From positions 1 to 56,573 of the forward strand of contig JAHBYK010000008.1 in assembly GCA_019635965.1 (NCBI GenBank): a stretch of DNA of 56,573 nt. Reading direction: 5' to 3'. Below the pieces are notes generated by a model that ran no database searches, had not been told where the DNA came from, and saw only the letters and a list, made by a program, of their open reading frames with translations. This DNA is from Parvibaculum sp. GTDB lineage: Bacteria; Pseudomonadota; Alphaproteobacteria; Parvibaculales; Parvibaculaceae. Within the stretch, counting starts at the first letter, position 1; every line of letters starts with the position of its first letter. A program made the translations under genes and the position numbers. This document shows, piece after piece, positions 30,246 to 38,949 of this stretch.

Positions 30246-30902
30246 ATGATTTCAAAACCCACCACGCAAACTCTCCGGCACGTCCGGCTGGCGCTCTGGG
30301 CCGGCGCGGCTGCTCTCCTGCTCCTGGCAGGCGGCGCGCTGACGGTGCGCACGTACATGGCGCCGCCAGCACCCCGAGCGACTTCTGTCGGAGAAGCGGA
30401 CATCCGCTCGGAGTTCGCGCTGATGGATCATACCGGCCGTGCCGTGACGGAGGCCGATTTCGCCGGAAGATGGCAGCTTGTATTCTTCGGCTTCACCCAC
30501 TGCCCGGACATTTGCCCGACGACGCTGGCCTACATGGCAAGCGTGCTTGATCTGCTTGGCCCTCAGGCAGACCGTGTGGCGCCGCTCTTCATCACCGTCG
30601 ATCCGGTGCGCGACACGGTTCCGGTGATGGCCGAATACGTCTCCGCCTTCCATCCCCGCCTTGACGGCCTGACCGGGACCGAGGCGCAGGTGGCCGAGGC
30701 GGCGCAAGCCTTCCGAACCTGGTACGAGCGGGTCGAGGAGAAGACCGCGCCCGACGGCTACATGATGGCGCATGCCGGCCACATCTACTTGATGGATCCA
30801 GACGGGCGGTTCGAGGCTGTCTTTCAGGAACGCGACCAGCCGCCTGAAGCCGTCGCCAAGGAAATCCTCATGCAGATCGAAAAGGAAGAACAGCAGGAAT
30901 GA
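30246..30902 (+). CDS. Sco1/SenC-family copper chaperone
   Basis: 218 aa. N-terminal membrane anchor (about residues 15-36), then a thioredoxin fold with THCPDICPT (C86, C90) and GYMMAHAGHIYLMDP (H176), the Cys-Cys-His copper site of Sco proteins. It delivers copper to the Cu(A) centre of cytochrome c oxidase, or acts as a thiol oxidoreductase. The stop overlaps the PCuAC gene start (ATGA). Confidence 0.93.
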   Translation: MISKPTTQTLRHVRLALWAGAAALLLLAGGALTVRTYMAPPAPRATSVGEADIRSEFALMDHTGRAVTEADFAGRWQLVFFGFTHCPDICPTTLAYMASVLDLLGPQADRVAPLFITVDPVRDTVPVMAEYVSAFHPRLDGLTGTEAQVAEAAQAFRTWYERVEEKTAPDGYMMAHAGHIYLMDPDGRFEAVFQERDQPPEAVAKEILMQIEKEEQQE

Positions 30903-31342
30903 AGTTGCTCACCGCATCCCTCCTTACCTTCGCCTGGCCGCTGGCAGCGCAGGCCGAGATCATTGTCACCGACGCTTGGGCCCGCGCCAGCGTTCTCGCC
31001 TCGCGGCCAGGCGCCGCCTACCTCACCTTGACCAGCGATGAGCCCGATCGGTTGCTAGAAGTGACGAGCCCGGTGGCCGGACACGTGATGCTCCACGGAG
31101 TCGAGACCGATTCTGCGGGCGTCACCCGCATGGTGCACATCGTAGATCTGGACGTTTCCCCCGGTACACCAGTGACGCTCGCCCCAGGCGACTCGCACCT
31201 GATGCTGATGGACCTCTCGCGGAAGCTCGAGGAGGGGGAGAGCTTCCCCATGACGCTGGTCTTCGAAGGCGCAGGCGAGGTGACGGTGGACGTCCCGGTC
31301 CTCGGCCCCGGCGCGATGGGCCCCACGGAGGAACGGCCATGA
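30899..31342 (+). CDS. PCu(A)C copper chaperone
   Basis: 147 aa with a signal peptide (cleavage near AQA). The Cu(I) motif H-x(11)-M-x(21)-H-x-M is present as H66, M78, H100 and M102 (GDSHLMLM). Works with Sco in copper delivery to cytochrome oxidase. Overlaps genes on both sides by 4 bases. Confidence 0.92.
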   Translation: MKLLTASLLTFAWPLAAQAEIIVTDAWARASVLASRPGAAYLTLTSDEPDRLLEVTSPVAGHVMLHGVETDSAGVTRMVHIVDLDVSPGTPVTLAPGDSHLMLMDLSRKLEEGESFPMTLVFEGAGEVTVDVPVLGPGAMGPTEERP

Positions 31343-31950
31343 AATCAGTAATCTTCCTCGTGGTGCTGCTTCTTGCCGGGCCGGCCCTGGCCAACCATCC
31401 GGAAGACCGGCTCGACGAAGCCGTGGCGGAGAAGGAGCCTGCTTTCGAAGCCACGGATGTCCGGCGTCCGCCGGAACTCGACGTCGTCGATGGTTCCGGC
31501 GAACCGTTCGATCTCGGCGGTCTCTCGGATCAGATCGTGGTCCTGAGCTTCGTGCCCGAAGGCTGCGGGGATCCCTGCGCCGCGCAGCAGGCGCTGCTCG
31601 CTCAGGTCCGGGAGGCGGTGAACGTCACACCGATGCGCGACATGGTTTCGTTCGTTGCGGTTACCGAGGGCGGCGACGGCGGCGAGAAGCCGGCCGCGTC
31701 AAACCTCATCACCGTAGACCCGTCCAACGGCGCCACAGCCGCTTCCCTGGCGACACGCTTTGCCGAGCTTTCCTCGCGCGAAGAGATCAGCCCCGAGGCC
31801 CATGTTCTCGACCGCGGCGGGCGTCACGCCGGCATCTTCCACGGTGAGGAGTTCGGCTATGTGAACATGGTCCTCTACATCAATGGCTTGAGCAACGCCC
31901 GCCCGCCCGAGCCGGGTCTTCTGGATCGTGTCCTGGGGCTGGTCAGATGA
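31339..31950 (+). CDS. Secreted Sco/thioredoxin-like protein
   Basis: 203 aa with a signal peptide (cleavage near ALA). PEGCGDPCAAQQALL gives a CxxxC pair (C76, C80) with Sco-like spacing, in a sequence that otherwise follows a divergent thioredoxin fold. The conserved downstream His of true Sco is uncertain. Overlaps the next gene by 4 bases. Confidence 0.75.
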   Translation: MKSVIFLVVLLLAGPALANHPEDRLDEAVAEKEPAFEATDVRRPPELDVVDGSGEPFDLGGLSDQIVVLSFVPEGCGDPCAAQQALLAQVREAVNVTPMRDMVSFVAVTEGGDGGEKPAASNLITVDPSNGATAASLATRFAELSSREEISPEAHVLDRGGRHAGIFHGEEFGYVNMVLYINGLSNARPPEPGLLDRVLGLVR

Positions 31951-32438
31951 CGAGCGCGGCCATTCACGGAGCATCCGCACCAGACTGGCTCCTGGTTCTC
32001 CGGAGATACGTGCTGTTCTCGGCCGTCGCACATCTGGTCTGGGAGATCGGCCACATCCCCCTCTACACCATCTGGCTGGAGGGAACCTGGGGCGAGATCG
32101 CCTTCGCGATCGTGCATTGCACGGGTGGGGACATTCTCATCGCCATGAGCACGATGCTCTTGTCGCTCTTCCTGGTTGGGGATGCGACGTGGCCTTTCGA
32201 ACGGGTACGCCGGGTCCTGGTCGTGGCTGTGGCGTTCGGCGTCGCCTACACGGTCTTCAGCGAATGGCTGAACATCGTCGTTCGAGCGGCCTGGGCCTAT
32301 CGGGAGATCATGCCGGTCGTTCCGATCCTCGACGCGGGTCTCACGCCGCTGTTGCAGTGGGTGATCGTTCCCACCTTCGCCTACCTTGCGGCCCTGCGGC
32401 TCCCGCGAGGCGCTCTCGGACTGCGGCCGGGCGCATGA
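31947..32438 (+). CDS. Hypothetical four-TM membrane protein
   Basis: 163 aa with four hydrophobic segments; conserved-looking HLVWEIGHIPLYTIW and VHCTGGDILIA carry His residues within or near the membrane. No family recognised with confidence. It lies between a thioredoxin-like gene and ccdA with overlapping stops and starts, suggesting a role in the same copper/thiol pathway. Confidence 0.7.
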   Translation: MTSAAIHGASAPDWLLVLRRYVLFSAVAHLVWEIGHIPLYTIWLEGTWGEIAFAIVHCTGGDILIAMSTMLLSLFLVGDATWPFERVRRVLVVAVAFGVAYTVFSEWLNIVVRAAWAYREIMPVVPILDAGLTPLLQWVIVPTFAYLAALRLPRGALGLRPGA

Positions 32439-33166
32439 TGGTCGACCTTTCCCTCCTTGGGGTTTCGGCAGCACTGCTGGCGGGCGCGATCTCCTTCTTG
32501 TCGCCTTGCGTCCTGCCGCTCGTTCCCGGCTACGTCTCCTACGTCGCCGGGCGAACGGTCTCCGGCAAGAAGGCGCCGTCGAGGAGGCAGGCGGTGTGGC
32601 TCAGCCTCTGCTTTGTCCTCGGCTTCTCCACGATCTTCATTTCACTCGGCGCCTCCGCCACGGCGCTCGGTCAGGCGCTGCTGCGCTGGCGCTACGAGCT
32701 CAACATCATCGGTGGTGGGATTGTGATCCTGTTTGGATTGTTCATGATCGGAGCTGCGCGCTTCTCGGCCATGGAACGGGATATGCGCTTCCATCTCGAC
32801 CTCCCGGGCGGGAAACCGGTCTCCTCTTACGTCCTCGGGCTTGCCTTCGGGTTCGGCTGGACGCCGTGCATTGGTCCGATCCTAGGCGCCATTCTCACGG
32901 CCAGCGCAGCCAGTTCAACCGTCGCCGACGGGATCACTCTGCTCTCGTTCTATTCGGCGGGTCTCGGCATCCCATTTCTCATTGTTGCGGGCTTCACCGA
33001 CGCCATTGCCGGCAAGCTGCGGGGCATTGGTCGTTGGGGTCGCCGCCTGAATCAGGCTGCGGGAGGCGTCATGATTCTGATGGGGCTGGCCATGGTGACT
33101 GGTCGGCTAAGTGCACTGGCCTACTGGCTCCTGGACGCCTTCCCGGTCCTTGCGCGGATCGGCTGA
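32435..33166 (+). CDS. ccdA: CcdA-type thiol-disulfide transporter
   Basis: 243 aa, six TM segments. The two membrane cysteines lie in FLSPCVLPLVPGY and GWTPCIGPILGA, the CcdA/DsbD-beta hallmark. It passes electrons from cytosolic thioredoxin to periplasmic thiol proteins for cytochrome c maturation and copper-site reduction. Start chosen at the ATG overlapping the upstream stop; the longer frame upstream is a shadow of the previous gene. Confidence 0.92.
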   Translation: MMVDLSLLGVSAALLAGAISFLSPCVLPLVPGYVSYVAGRTVSGKKAPSRRQAVWLSLCFVLGFSTIFISLGASATALGQALLRWRYELNIIGGGIVILFGLFMIGAARFSAMERDMRFHLDLPGGKPVSSYVLGLAFGFGWTPCIGPILGAILTASAASSTVADGITLLSFYSAGLGIPFLIVAGFTDAIAGKLRGIGRWGRRLNQAAGGVMILMGLAMVTGRLSALAYWLLDAFPVLARIG

Positions 33167-33194
33167 ACGAGCGGGCAGCATATGTACTTGCGGG

Positions 33195-33542
33195 CTAGTA
33201 GTTCTGGCAATTCTCAACCCCAGTCGCCACGCCGGTCAGTACTTCGTCCAGGAGCTCAAGCAGCTGGGAAATCCGCGGGTCAGTCAAGCGGTAATGGACG
33301 TGGCGTCCCCGTTGCTCTCCCACCGCCAGACCGCATTCGCTCAGGCAGCGTAGGTGGTTCGACGCGTTGGGTTGCGAGAGACCTGTCGCTCTGACGATCT
33401 CCCCCACCGACAGAGGACCGTCCCTCAGCGCCTGAAGAATTGCCAGTCGGGAGGAATCGGCGAAGCCCCTAAGAAGCTTGGCCCGCTTCAGGCAGACCTC
33501 GGAGTCTTCCCTATCCCCGGATTGGATTTCTACACTAGACAT
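33195..33542 (-). CDS. ArsR/SmtB-family metal sensor, CmtR-like
   Basis: 115 aa winged-helix repressor (LSVGEIVRATGLSQPNASNH, then GRHVHYRLTDP). Cysteines C66 and C70 in LRCLSEC on the recognition helix and a near-terminal C112 match the CmtR Cd(II)/Pb(II) site (there C57, C61, C102). It is divergent from the HMA-CDF transporter and most likely represses it. Confidence 0.88.
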   Translation of the reverse strand: MSSVEIQSGDREDSEVCLKRAKLLRGFADSSRLAILQALRDGPLSVGEIVRATGLSQPNASNHLRCLSECGLAVGEQRGRHVHYRLTDPRISQLLELLDEVLTGVATGVENCQNY

Positions 33543-33562
33543 ATCAGCCCTCAGTGATACCT

Positions 33563-33578
33563 TATCGTGCCAATGATA
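33563..33578. promoter_or_regulatory. Candidate operator between ArsR-like and CDF genes
   Basis: TATC (33563-33566) and GATA (33575-33578) form an imperfect palindrome in the 47-base gap between the divergent genes, just upstream of the CDF ribosome site. Both promoters must lie here. Assignment to the ArsR-like protein is inference. Confidence 0.35.
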
Positions 33579-33589
33579 GGAAGAGTCTA

Positions 33590-34462
33590 ATGAGCAGCCC
33601 AGACCTGATCCACAATGCCGAAGAGATGGCCCGGTATCGCGTCACAGGGATGGACTGCCCCTCCTGCGCCGCAAAGATCGAGAAAGCGGTTCGATCGGTC
33701 GGCGTGGAGGCAGTGAAGGTCTCGACCGCAACGCAGGTCATGACGCTGCATGTGTCCGATCCGGGCGTGCAGCTGCCGGAAGTGGAGCGCGCCGTTGCGG
33801 GGATCGGCTACCGGCTGGACCGTCTGGACGGCCTCAATGTCGATCACGAAGGCGACCTCGACGATCTCCCGAAGGACTTGAGCCACATCACGCCAGCTTA
33901 CAGGCGAGCACTGTGGATCGTCATTCTGCTGAATGTCGGCTACGGCGTCATCGAGATGGTCGGCGGGTTCATCTCCAGCTCGCAGGCGCTGAAAGCCGAT
34001 GCGCTCGATTTCCTCGGTGACGGCCTAATCACGTTCCTCGGGGTGCTCGCGATCGGATGGAGTCTGGTCTGGCGCGCCCGTTCCGCCATGATCCAAGGCC
34101 TTTTTCTTGGCGCGCTCGGTCTCGGGGTCCTCGCCAACACTGCCTACCGCGTGCTGGTGCAGCAGCAGCCCGAAGCCGGGCTGATGGGTCTCTTCGCCGT
34201 GATCGCACTCGTCGTCAACGTGGTCGCAGTTCTTCCGCTTCTGCCGCACAGGACCGGGGACGCCAATGTGCGAGCGGTCTGGCTGTTCTCACGCAACGAC
34301 GCCATAGGAAATGCGGCGGTCGTCGTGGCGGCGGGTCTGGTCGCCTGGACGGGGACAGCCTGGCCCGATCTCGTTGTCGCGGCCATCATAGCCGGACTGT
34401 TCCTGCATTCGTCATCGTCGATCATCCGGGATGCGAGAGCCGACCTGCGGGAGGTTGCATGA
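33590..34462 (+). CDS. HMA-CDF fusion cation transporter
   Basis: 290 aa. An N-terminal heavy-metal-associated domain has GMDCPSCAAKIEKAV; six TM segments of a cation diffusion facilitator follow. The usual HxxxD pairs are replaced: TM2 reads ADALDFLGDG (D-x3-D) and TM5 RNDAIGN, so the metal choice may differ from Zn. Start taken at the ATG with GGAAGAG upstream; an earlier ATG at 33554 is possible. Probably Cd/Pb/Zn export. Confidence 0.85.
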   Translation: MSSPDLIHNAEEMARYRVTGMDCPSCAAKIEKAVRSVGVEAVKVSTATQVMTLHVSDPGVQLPEVERAVAGIGYRLDRLDGLNVDHEGDLDDLPKDLSHITPAYRRALWIVILLNVGYGVIEMVGGFISSSQALKADALDFLGDGLITFLGVLAIGWSLVWRARSAMIQGLFLGALGLGVLANTAYRVLVQQQPEAGLMGLFAVIALVVNVVAVLPLLPHRTGDANVRAVWLFSRNDAIGNAAVVVAAGLVAWTGTAWPDLVVAAIIAGLFLHSSSSIIRDARADLREVA

Positions 34463-34935
34463 ACGTCCGCGGGGTTGGCATAGCCTGCGCTGTAGCGGCG
34501 TTCGCTCTGGACCAGGGCAGCAAGGCCTTCGCCCTTCGCTCGCCGGCCTTGGCGAACGGCGTCGAGTTGCTCCCCGTTCTGAACCTCGTCCTCGTGGAAA
34601 ACCGCGGTGTCAGTTTCGGGATGCTCAGCGGGATCGTGCCTTGGTGGGCTCTGGTTCTGCTTGCCTTCGCCATTGTGGCGTGGCTTTCCGTCTGGCTGTG
34701 GCGAGCGCAAGGCCGGGTGGTCAGCGCAGCGCTTGGGCTGATCATCGGCGGCGCTCTGGGCAATGTGGCTGACCGGATGCGCTTTCAAGCGGTCACCGAC
34801 TTTCTCGATTTCCATCTGGGGGCCTACCATTGGCCGGCCTTCAACCTTGCCGACGTGGCGGTGGTCTGTGGCGCCGCCCTGCTCATATTGGACAGCTTTC
34901 GCGCGAAGGACGAGAGAAGACGTGCGGAAGCTTGA
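34459..34935 (+). CDS. lspA: Signal peptidase II
   Basis: 158 aa, four TM segments, with catalytic Asp candidates D105 (GNVADRM) and D132 (FNLADVAV), 27 apart as in E. coli LspA. VENRGVSFGMLSG matches the family NxGxxF motif. It overlaps the CDF gene by 4 bases. An extra lspA beside a metal efflux gene is a known pattern in metal transposons (for example pbr loci). Confidence 0.92.
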   Translation: MNVRGVGIACAVAAFALDQGSKAFALRSPALANGVELLPVLNLVLVENRGVSFGMLSGIVPWWALVLLAFAIVAWLSVWLWRAQGRVVSAALGLIIGGALGNVADRMRFQAVTDFLDFHLGAYHWPAFNLADVAVVCGAALLILDSFRAKDERRRAEA

Positions 34936-35059
34936 GAGCGAGCAAACCGCCGCAAGCAAAGGCCGGCCCTGCAACGGAGGCACCAGTGGCGAACGGTGCG
35001 GAGCAGTCCTACAGAGGCGACTACCTCCGGCCCCTCCCGACAGGTTTGGAGAATAGCCG

Positions 35060-36313
35060 ATGCCTCGCATCCCGCGCGACCGAAATCCCGATAGCACGAT
35101 CGCTCTGCTCCTGGACCCCTACGGGTTTGTCTCGAAAAGGTGCCGACGCTACCGGTCCGATCTCTTCCTCGCGCGAATCCTGCTCCGCAAGACGATCTGC
35201 ATGACCGGGCCGGAGGCGGCCGAACTGTTCTATCGGCAGGACCTGTTCGTCCGGCGGGGCGCTACGCCGGGCCGGATCCAGAAGACCCTCTTCGGACGGG
35301 GCGGGGTTCAGGGGATGGACGGCGAAGCGCACCGACACCGCAAGCAGATGTTCATGTCGCTCATGGCGCCCGAGCGGATCGACCATTTGCGAGAGCTGGT
35401 CGACGGCCTGTGGCGCGTCTACGCTCGGAAATGGGCAGCGATGGACCGGGTCGTCCTTTATGATGAGGTGCAAGAGCTCCTGACGAAAGCCGTTTGCGCA
35501 TGGGCCGGCGTTCCACTGCCCGAACCGGAGGTGAGTCGGCGCACCGCACAGCTGACGGCGCTGTTCGACGACGCGGGGGCGATCGGACCGAGGCACTGGT
35601 GGTCGCGCCTGTCCCGCAAGGGCTCGGAGCGGTGGATCGAGGACGTCATAGAGCAGGTTCGTGCCGGCCGCCTGAACCCACCGGAAGACAGCGCGGCGCG
35701 TGTGATCGCCACATGGCGGGACCTGGACGGTGCGCTGTTGAGTCCACGCGTCGCCGCGGTGGAACTGCTGAACATCTTGCGGCCGACCGTCGCCGTCTCC
35801 GTATTCATCACATTCGCCGCGCACGCTCTGCATCGTTTTCCGGCCTGTCGCCAGGAGCTTCGGACCGACGATGAGAGTTTGGAGTTCTTCGTGCAGGAGG
35901 TTCGGCGTTTCTATCCGTTCTTTCCCGCGGTGCTGGCGCGCGCAAGGCGTGATCTCGAATGGAACGGATATCGGTTTCCGCGGGGACGGCGCGTGATGCT
36001 GGATCTCTACGGCACCAATCGCGATCCGCGAGCCTGGGATGCGCCGGAGGAGTTCCGGCCGGAGCGCTTTCGGGATTGGGATGGCAGTCCCTTCAATTTC
36101 ATTCCGCAGGGAGGCGGCGACCACACCCGCAACCACCGCTGCCCCGGCGAGTGGATCACGATTGAGCTTATGAAAGTCTCCTGCGGGTTTCTCGCGGCAA
36201 CTGTCGATTACGACGTGCCGGATCAGGATCTGCAGATCGATACAGCGAGATTGCCGGCCATACCGAAGAGCCGGTTCATGATGAGTAATGTCAGACCTCG
36301 GAGTGAGTCGTGA
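35060..36313 (+). CDS. CYP152-type P450 peroxygenase
   Basis: 417 aa, the same length as fatty-acid peroxygenase P450-BSbeta. The heme loop reads FIPQGGGDHTRNHRCPGEW with C361 as ligand, and the CYP152 substrate-side Arg-Pro is at R241-P242 in NILRPTVAV, replacing the usual I-helix acid/Thr pair. Such enzymes use H2O2 to hydroxylate or decarboxylate fatty acids. Stop overlaps the antiporter start. Its presence in a metal-resistance unit is unusual. Confidence 0.88.
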   Translation: MPRIPRDRNPDSTIALLLDPYGFVSKRCRRYRSDLFLARILLRKTICMTGPEAAELFYRQDLFVRRGATPGRIQKTLFGRGGVQGMDGEAHRHRKQMFMSLMAPERIDHLRELVDGLWRVYARKWAAMDRVVLYDEVQELLTKAVCAWAGVPLPEPEVSRRTAQLTALFDDAGAIGPRHWWSRLSRKGSERWIEDVIEQVRAGRLNPPEDSAARVIATWRDLDGALLSPRVAAVELLNILRPTVAVSVFITFAAHALHRFPACRQELRTDDESLEFFVQEVRRFYPFFPAVLARARRDLEWNGYRFPRGRRVMLDLYGTNRDPRAWDAPEEFRPERFRDWDGSPFNFIPQGGGDHTRNHRCPGEWITIELMKVSCGFLAATVDYDVPDQDLQIDTARLPAIPKSRFMMSNVRPRSES

Positions 36314-37317
36314 TTGCTGTCTGGGCCGGAGTTCTTCTTGCTGCCGTATGGCTGGCGCATTGGGGGGCGGAACACCTGGCCGACCCACTAAAGAAGCTGC
36401 GGCGGCAGTGGGGCTTCTCCGTCGCCGCTGGAGGCTCGTTTATCGGACTTGCCACCGCAAGCCCGGAGATCGGCATCAACGTCACGAGCGCCATCCGCGG
36501 AGTTGCCGATATTGGACTGGGAGCCATGCTGGGCGCCAACATCATAGTTGTGCCAATTCTCGTGGTCACCGCCTATCTCGCCACCCGTAAGAAGGAACTC
36601 GGCAACGAGCACGGCGATCACGAACGAGATCTGCGCGAGCACTTCCTGCCCGTGGACCCCGGCGCGATCACGGTGCAGGCGCTGCCTTATCTCGGCATTC
36701 TGGCCTTGGTCGCACTGCTCACTCTTCCGGCGCCGTGGCGGGGCCTTCAGCCGGTTGACGGCTGGATTCTGCTTCTAGCCTATCTGGCTTACCTCGCGCA
36801 GGCGCTTTTGCGCGGTCGCGAGGAGGGGCAGGGAGTCGAATGGACCCGGCGCGAACAATGGTTCGCGGGCGGCGGCGTGGCCGCGCTTGCGGTCGGGGCT
36901 TATTTCATCGTCTTCTCGACCGAGCAGATCGTGAGCGCCCTTGGTATTCAGAAGATCGTCGGCGGCTTGTTCATCACTGCGCCCGTGGCGGCGCTGCCGG
37001 AGGTTTTCGCCACATGGAGCCTTGCCCGCAAGGGACAGATCACGGCGGCGGTGACCGACGTTATAGGCGACATGGCGGCGACAATGACCATCGCCTTCAT
37101 CCCGCTCACGATCATCGCAATGCCGATCGGTAATCTGCATTTGTACTGGGTAAGCCTGGCCTTCGTGGCGATTATGCCTGCGCTCTATGCGGCGCTTCTC
37201 TGGTGGGGCGGGCGCGAAACCGGCTTCCGGCGGTGGCAGGTGCTGGTCTTCCCGGTCGTCTATGCCGTTTACGTGGTCCTGGTCGTCTTTTGGGTGCGCC
37301 CCTTCGGCTCCGGTTGA
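36310..37317 (+). CDS. Na+/Ca2+ exchanger-family antiporter
   Basis: 335 aa, about ten TM segments. The two alpha-repeats are FIGLATASPEIGINVTSAIR and LFITAPVAALPEVFATW, each with the acidic residue that binds the cation in CaCA exchangers. A charged loop (NEHGDHERDLREH) separates the halves. Substrate could be Ca2+ or another divalent metal given the context. It overlaps the P450 gene by 4 bases. Confidence 0.85.
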   Translation: MIAVWAGVLLAAVWLAHWGAEHLADPLKKLRRQWGFSVAAGGSFIGLATASPEIGINVTSAIRGVADIGLGAMLGANIIVVPILVVTAYLATRKKELGNEHGDHERDLREHFLPVDPGAITVQALPYLGILALVALLTLPAPWRGLQPVDGWILLLAYLAYLAQALLRGREEGQGVEWTRREQWFAGGGVAALAVGAYFIVFSTEQIVSALGIQKIVGGLFITAPVAALPEVFATWSLARKGQITAAVTDVIGDMAATMTIAFIPLTIIAMPIGNLHLYWVSLAFVAIMPALYAALLWWGGRETGFRRWQVLVFPVVYAVYVVLVVFWVRPFGSG

Positions 37318-37384
37318 CTTGCGAAGATCGGGGCAAAGTCTGCCAGAGATGGAGTGGATACCGCTCTCCCCTGACGGCATCGCG

Positions 37385-37642
37385 ATGTACCAAACCTCTA
37401 GTGTCAAAGCACTAGCTGTAGGCTGTAGGAAAGGGCATCGATGGAAGAAGCTACCGTTGGAAGGAATGTGTTCCGATTGCACGGAGCAGCCGCCGACGGC
37501 TCAATTCAGTAAGCGCATTCTTTGGGCGCGTGCTTCTTTCGTGCAAAATCAAAGACTTGTGGTGGAGAAGGTTGGATATCAGGCCCATCCCCTCCAAGAT
37601 TTACGAAGCAATTCGCCACGATTCTCCTGGATTCACTCGTGA
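37385..37642 (+). CDS. Possible small zinc-ribbon protein
   Basis: 85 codons. The middle part reads CRKGHRWKKLPLEGMCSDC, whose C-x2-GH-W...C-x2-C pattern looks like a zinc ribbon. The rest is not informative and no ribosome site is clear. It could be a fragment or chance. Confidence 0.3.
   Translation: MYQTSSVKALAVGCRKGHRWKKLPLEGMCSDCTEQPPTAQFSKRILWARASFVQNQRLVVEKVGYQAHPLQDLRSNSPRFSWIHS
37398..37415. promoter_or_regulatory. CTAGTG/CACTAG inverted repeat
   Basis: A perfect 6-6-6 inverted repeat about 80 bases after the antiporter stop, preceded by ACCT. Its shape recalls MerR-type operators, but no such regulator is adjacent. Confidence 0.3.
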
Positions 37643-37719
37643 GCGCTATTCTTTGCACAAACCAGTCAGATTGTTGCGCAATGGTTGATCGGCCCCCACG
37701 GACGGGTCCAATTTGATTG

Positions 37720-38568
37720 TTAGTGCAATGATGGTCGTGGCGCCAGCGCGGGCGGCATCGCTGGTTGGGGTTGCAGGGCCGCCCGCGCGAATGCCGGGAT
37801 GAAGACCTCCGGCGCCGGCGGCTTGTAGCCGAGCGATCCATGCGGACGCACGGTGTTGTAATGCCGACGCCAGCTTTCCACGATGATCCTGGCCTCTTTG
37901 AGCGTGTAGAAGATCTCGCCGTCGAGGAGTTCGTCGCGCAGGCGAGCATTGAAGCTCTCGATGTAGCCATTCTCCCATGGGCTTCCGGGTGCGATGTAGG
38001 CAGTCTTCGCCCCGACGGCGGTGATCCAGTCCTGCACGGCCGTGGCGATGAACTCCGGGCCGTTGTCGGAACGGATGTGCTCAGGCACGCCGCGCAGGAT
38101 GAACAGGTCGGACAGGACGTCGATGACGTCGGTGGAGTTGAGCTTGCGATCGATGAGGATCGCCAGCGCCTCATGCGTGAACTCGTCGATCACGTTAAGC
38201 ATGCGGTACTTCCTTCCGTCATGAGTGCGGTCCTCGACGAAGTCGTAGGACCAGACATGGTTGGGCCGCTCGGCGCGCAGGCGGATGCATGATCCGTCGG
38301 CGAGCCAGAGCCGGCCTTTCTTCGGTTGTTTGGCTGGAACCTTCAGCCCCTCTTGCCGCCAGATGCGCTCGACCCGCTTGTCGTTGACCACCCAGCCCAT
38401 CTGGCTGCGCAGAAGCTCGGCGATCTTGCGATAGCCGTAGCGGCCATAGCGGCGGGCCAGTGCAACGATGTCCTCGGTCAGTTGCTGCTCGTCGTCCCGG
38501 CCGCGAGGAATACGCCGCTGCGTGGAGCGATGCTGCCCAAGCACGAGGCATACCCGGCGCTCCGACAC
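37720..38568 (-). CDS. IS3-family transposase OrfB, right copy
   Basis: 282 aa, identical in sequence to the left-copy OrfB, with the DDE residues D109, D168, E204 intact. The identity suggests recent duplication or gene conversion between copies. Expressed as a fusion with OrfA through the slip site at 38631-38637. Confidence 0.93.
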   Translation of the reverse strand: MSERRVCLVLGQHRSTQRRIPRGRDDEQQLTEDIVALARRYGRYGYRKIAELLRSQMGWVVNDKRVERIWRQEGLKVPAKQPKKGRLWLADGSCIRLRAERPNHVWSYDFVEDRTHDGRKYRMLNVIDEFTHEALAILIDRKLNSTDVIDVLSDLFILRGVPEHIRSDNGPEFIATAVQDWITAVGAKTAYIAPGSPWENGYIESFNARLRDELLDGEIFYTLKEARIIVESWRRHYNTVRPHGSLGYKPPAPEVFIPAFARAALQPQPAMPPALAPRPSLH

Positions 38569-38624
38569 GCGCTTCGGCAGAACCGAGCGAACATGGTCGA
38601 TGCAGGCACGGCGACGCGAGGGGC

Positions 38625-38903
38625 TCAGAAGTTTCCCCGCGCAGCCTCCGTCAGGATCAGCTTGTCCAGCGTCAGATCGGCCACCGCCTTGCGAAGCCGT
38701 TCGTTCTCCTTCTGGAGATCCTTCAACTGCCGAAGCTGGTCACGGCTCATGCCGCCATATTGCTTGCGCCACCGGTAGAACGTCAGTTCGGAAACGCCGA
38801 TCTGGCGAACGGCATCCGCCATCGCCATGCCTTGGCCGCGCAAAACCTCAACCTGCCGAAGCTTCGTGACGATCTCGTCGGGCTTGTGTCGCTTGTTTGC
38901 CAT
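38625..38903 (-). CDS. IS3-family transposase OrfA, right copy
   Basis: 92 aa, identical to the left-copy OrfA, with the helix-turn-helix and zipper region intact. Confidence 0.93.
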   Translation of the reverse strand: MANKRHKPDEIVTKLRQVEVLRGQGMAMADAVRQIGVSELTFYRWRKQYGGMSRDQLRQLKDLQKENERLRKAVADLTLDKLILTEAARGNF

Positions 38904-38949
38904 TGTGGTCCTCCTTCATGGTCAAAACCATACTTCAAGGTGGACCCGT

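Larger units (their letters stand above)
37318..37685. other. Region between antiporter and right IS copy
   Basis: 368 bases with one weak candidate gene (37385-37642) and a palindrome CTAGTG-tcaaag-CACTAG (37398-37415). No clear promoter or RNA. It may be the remnant of a regulatory region cut by the IS. Confidence 0.4.

Noticed and set aside
35021..36388. 455-aa open frame on the minus strand
   Set aside because: Antisense to the P450 gene, which has the full heme motif.
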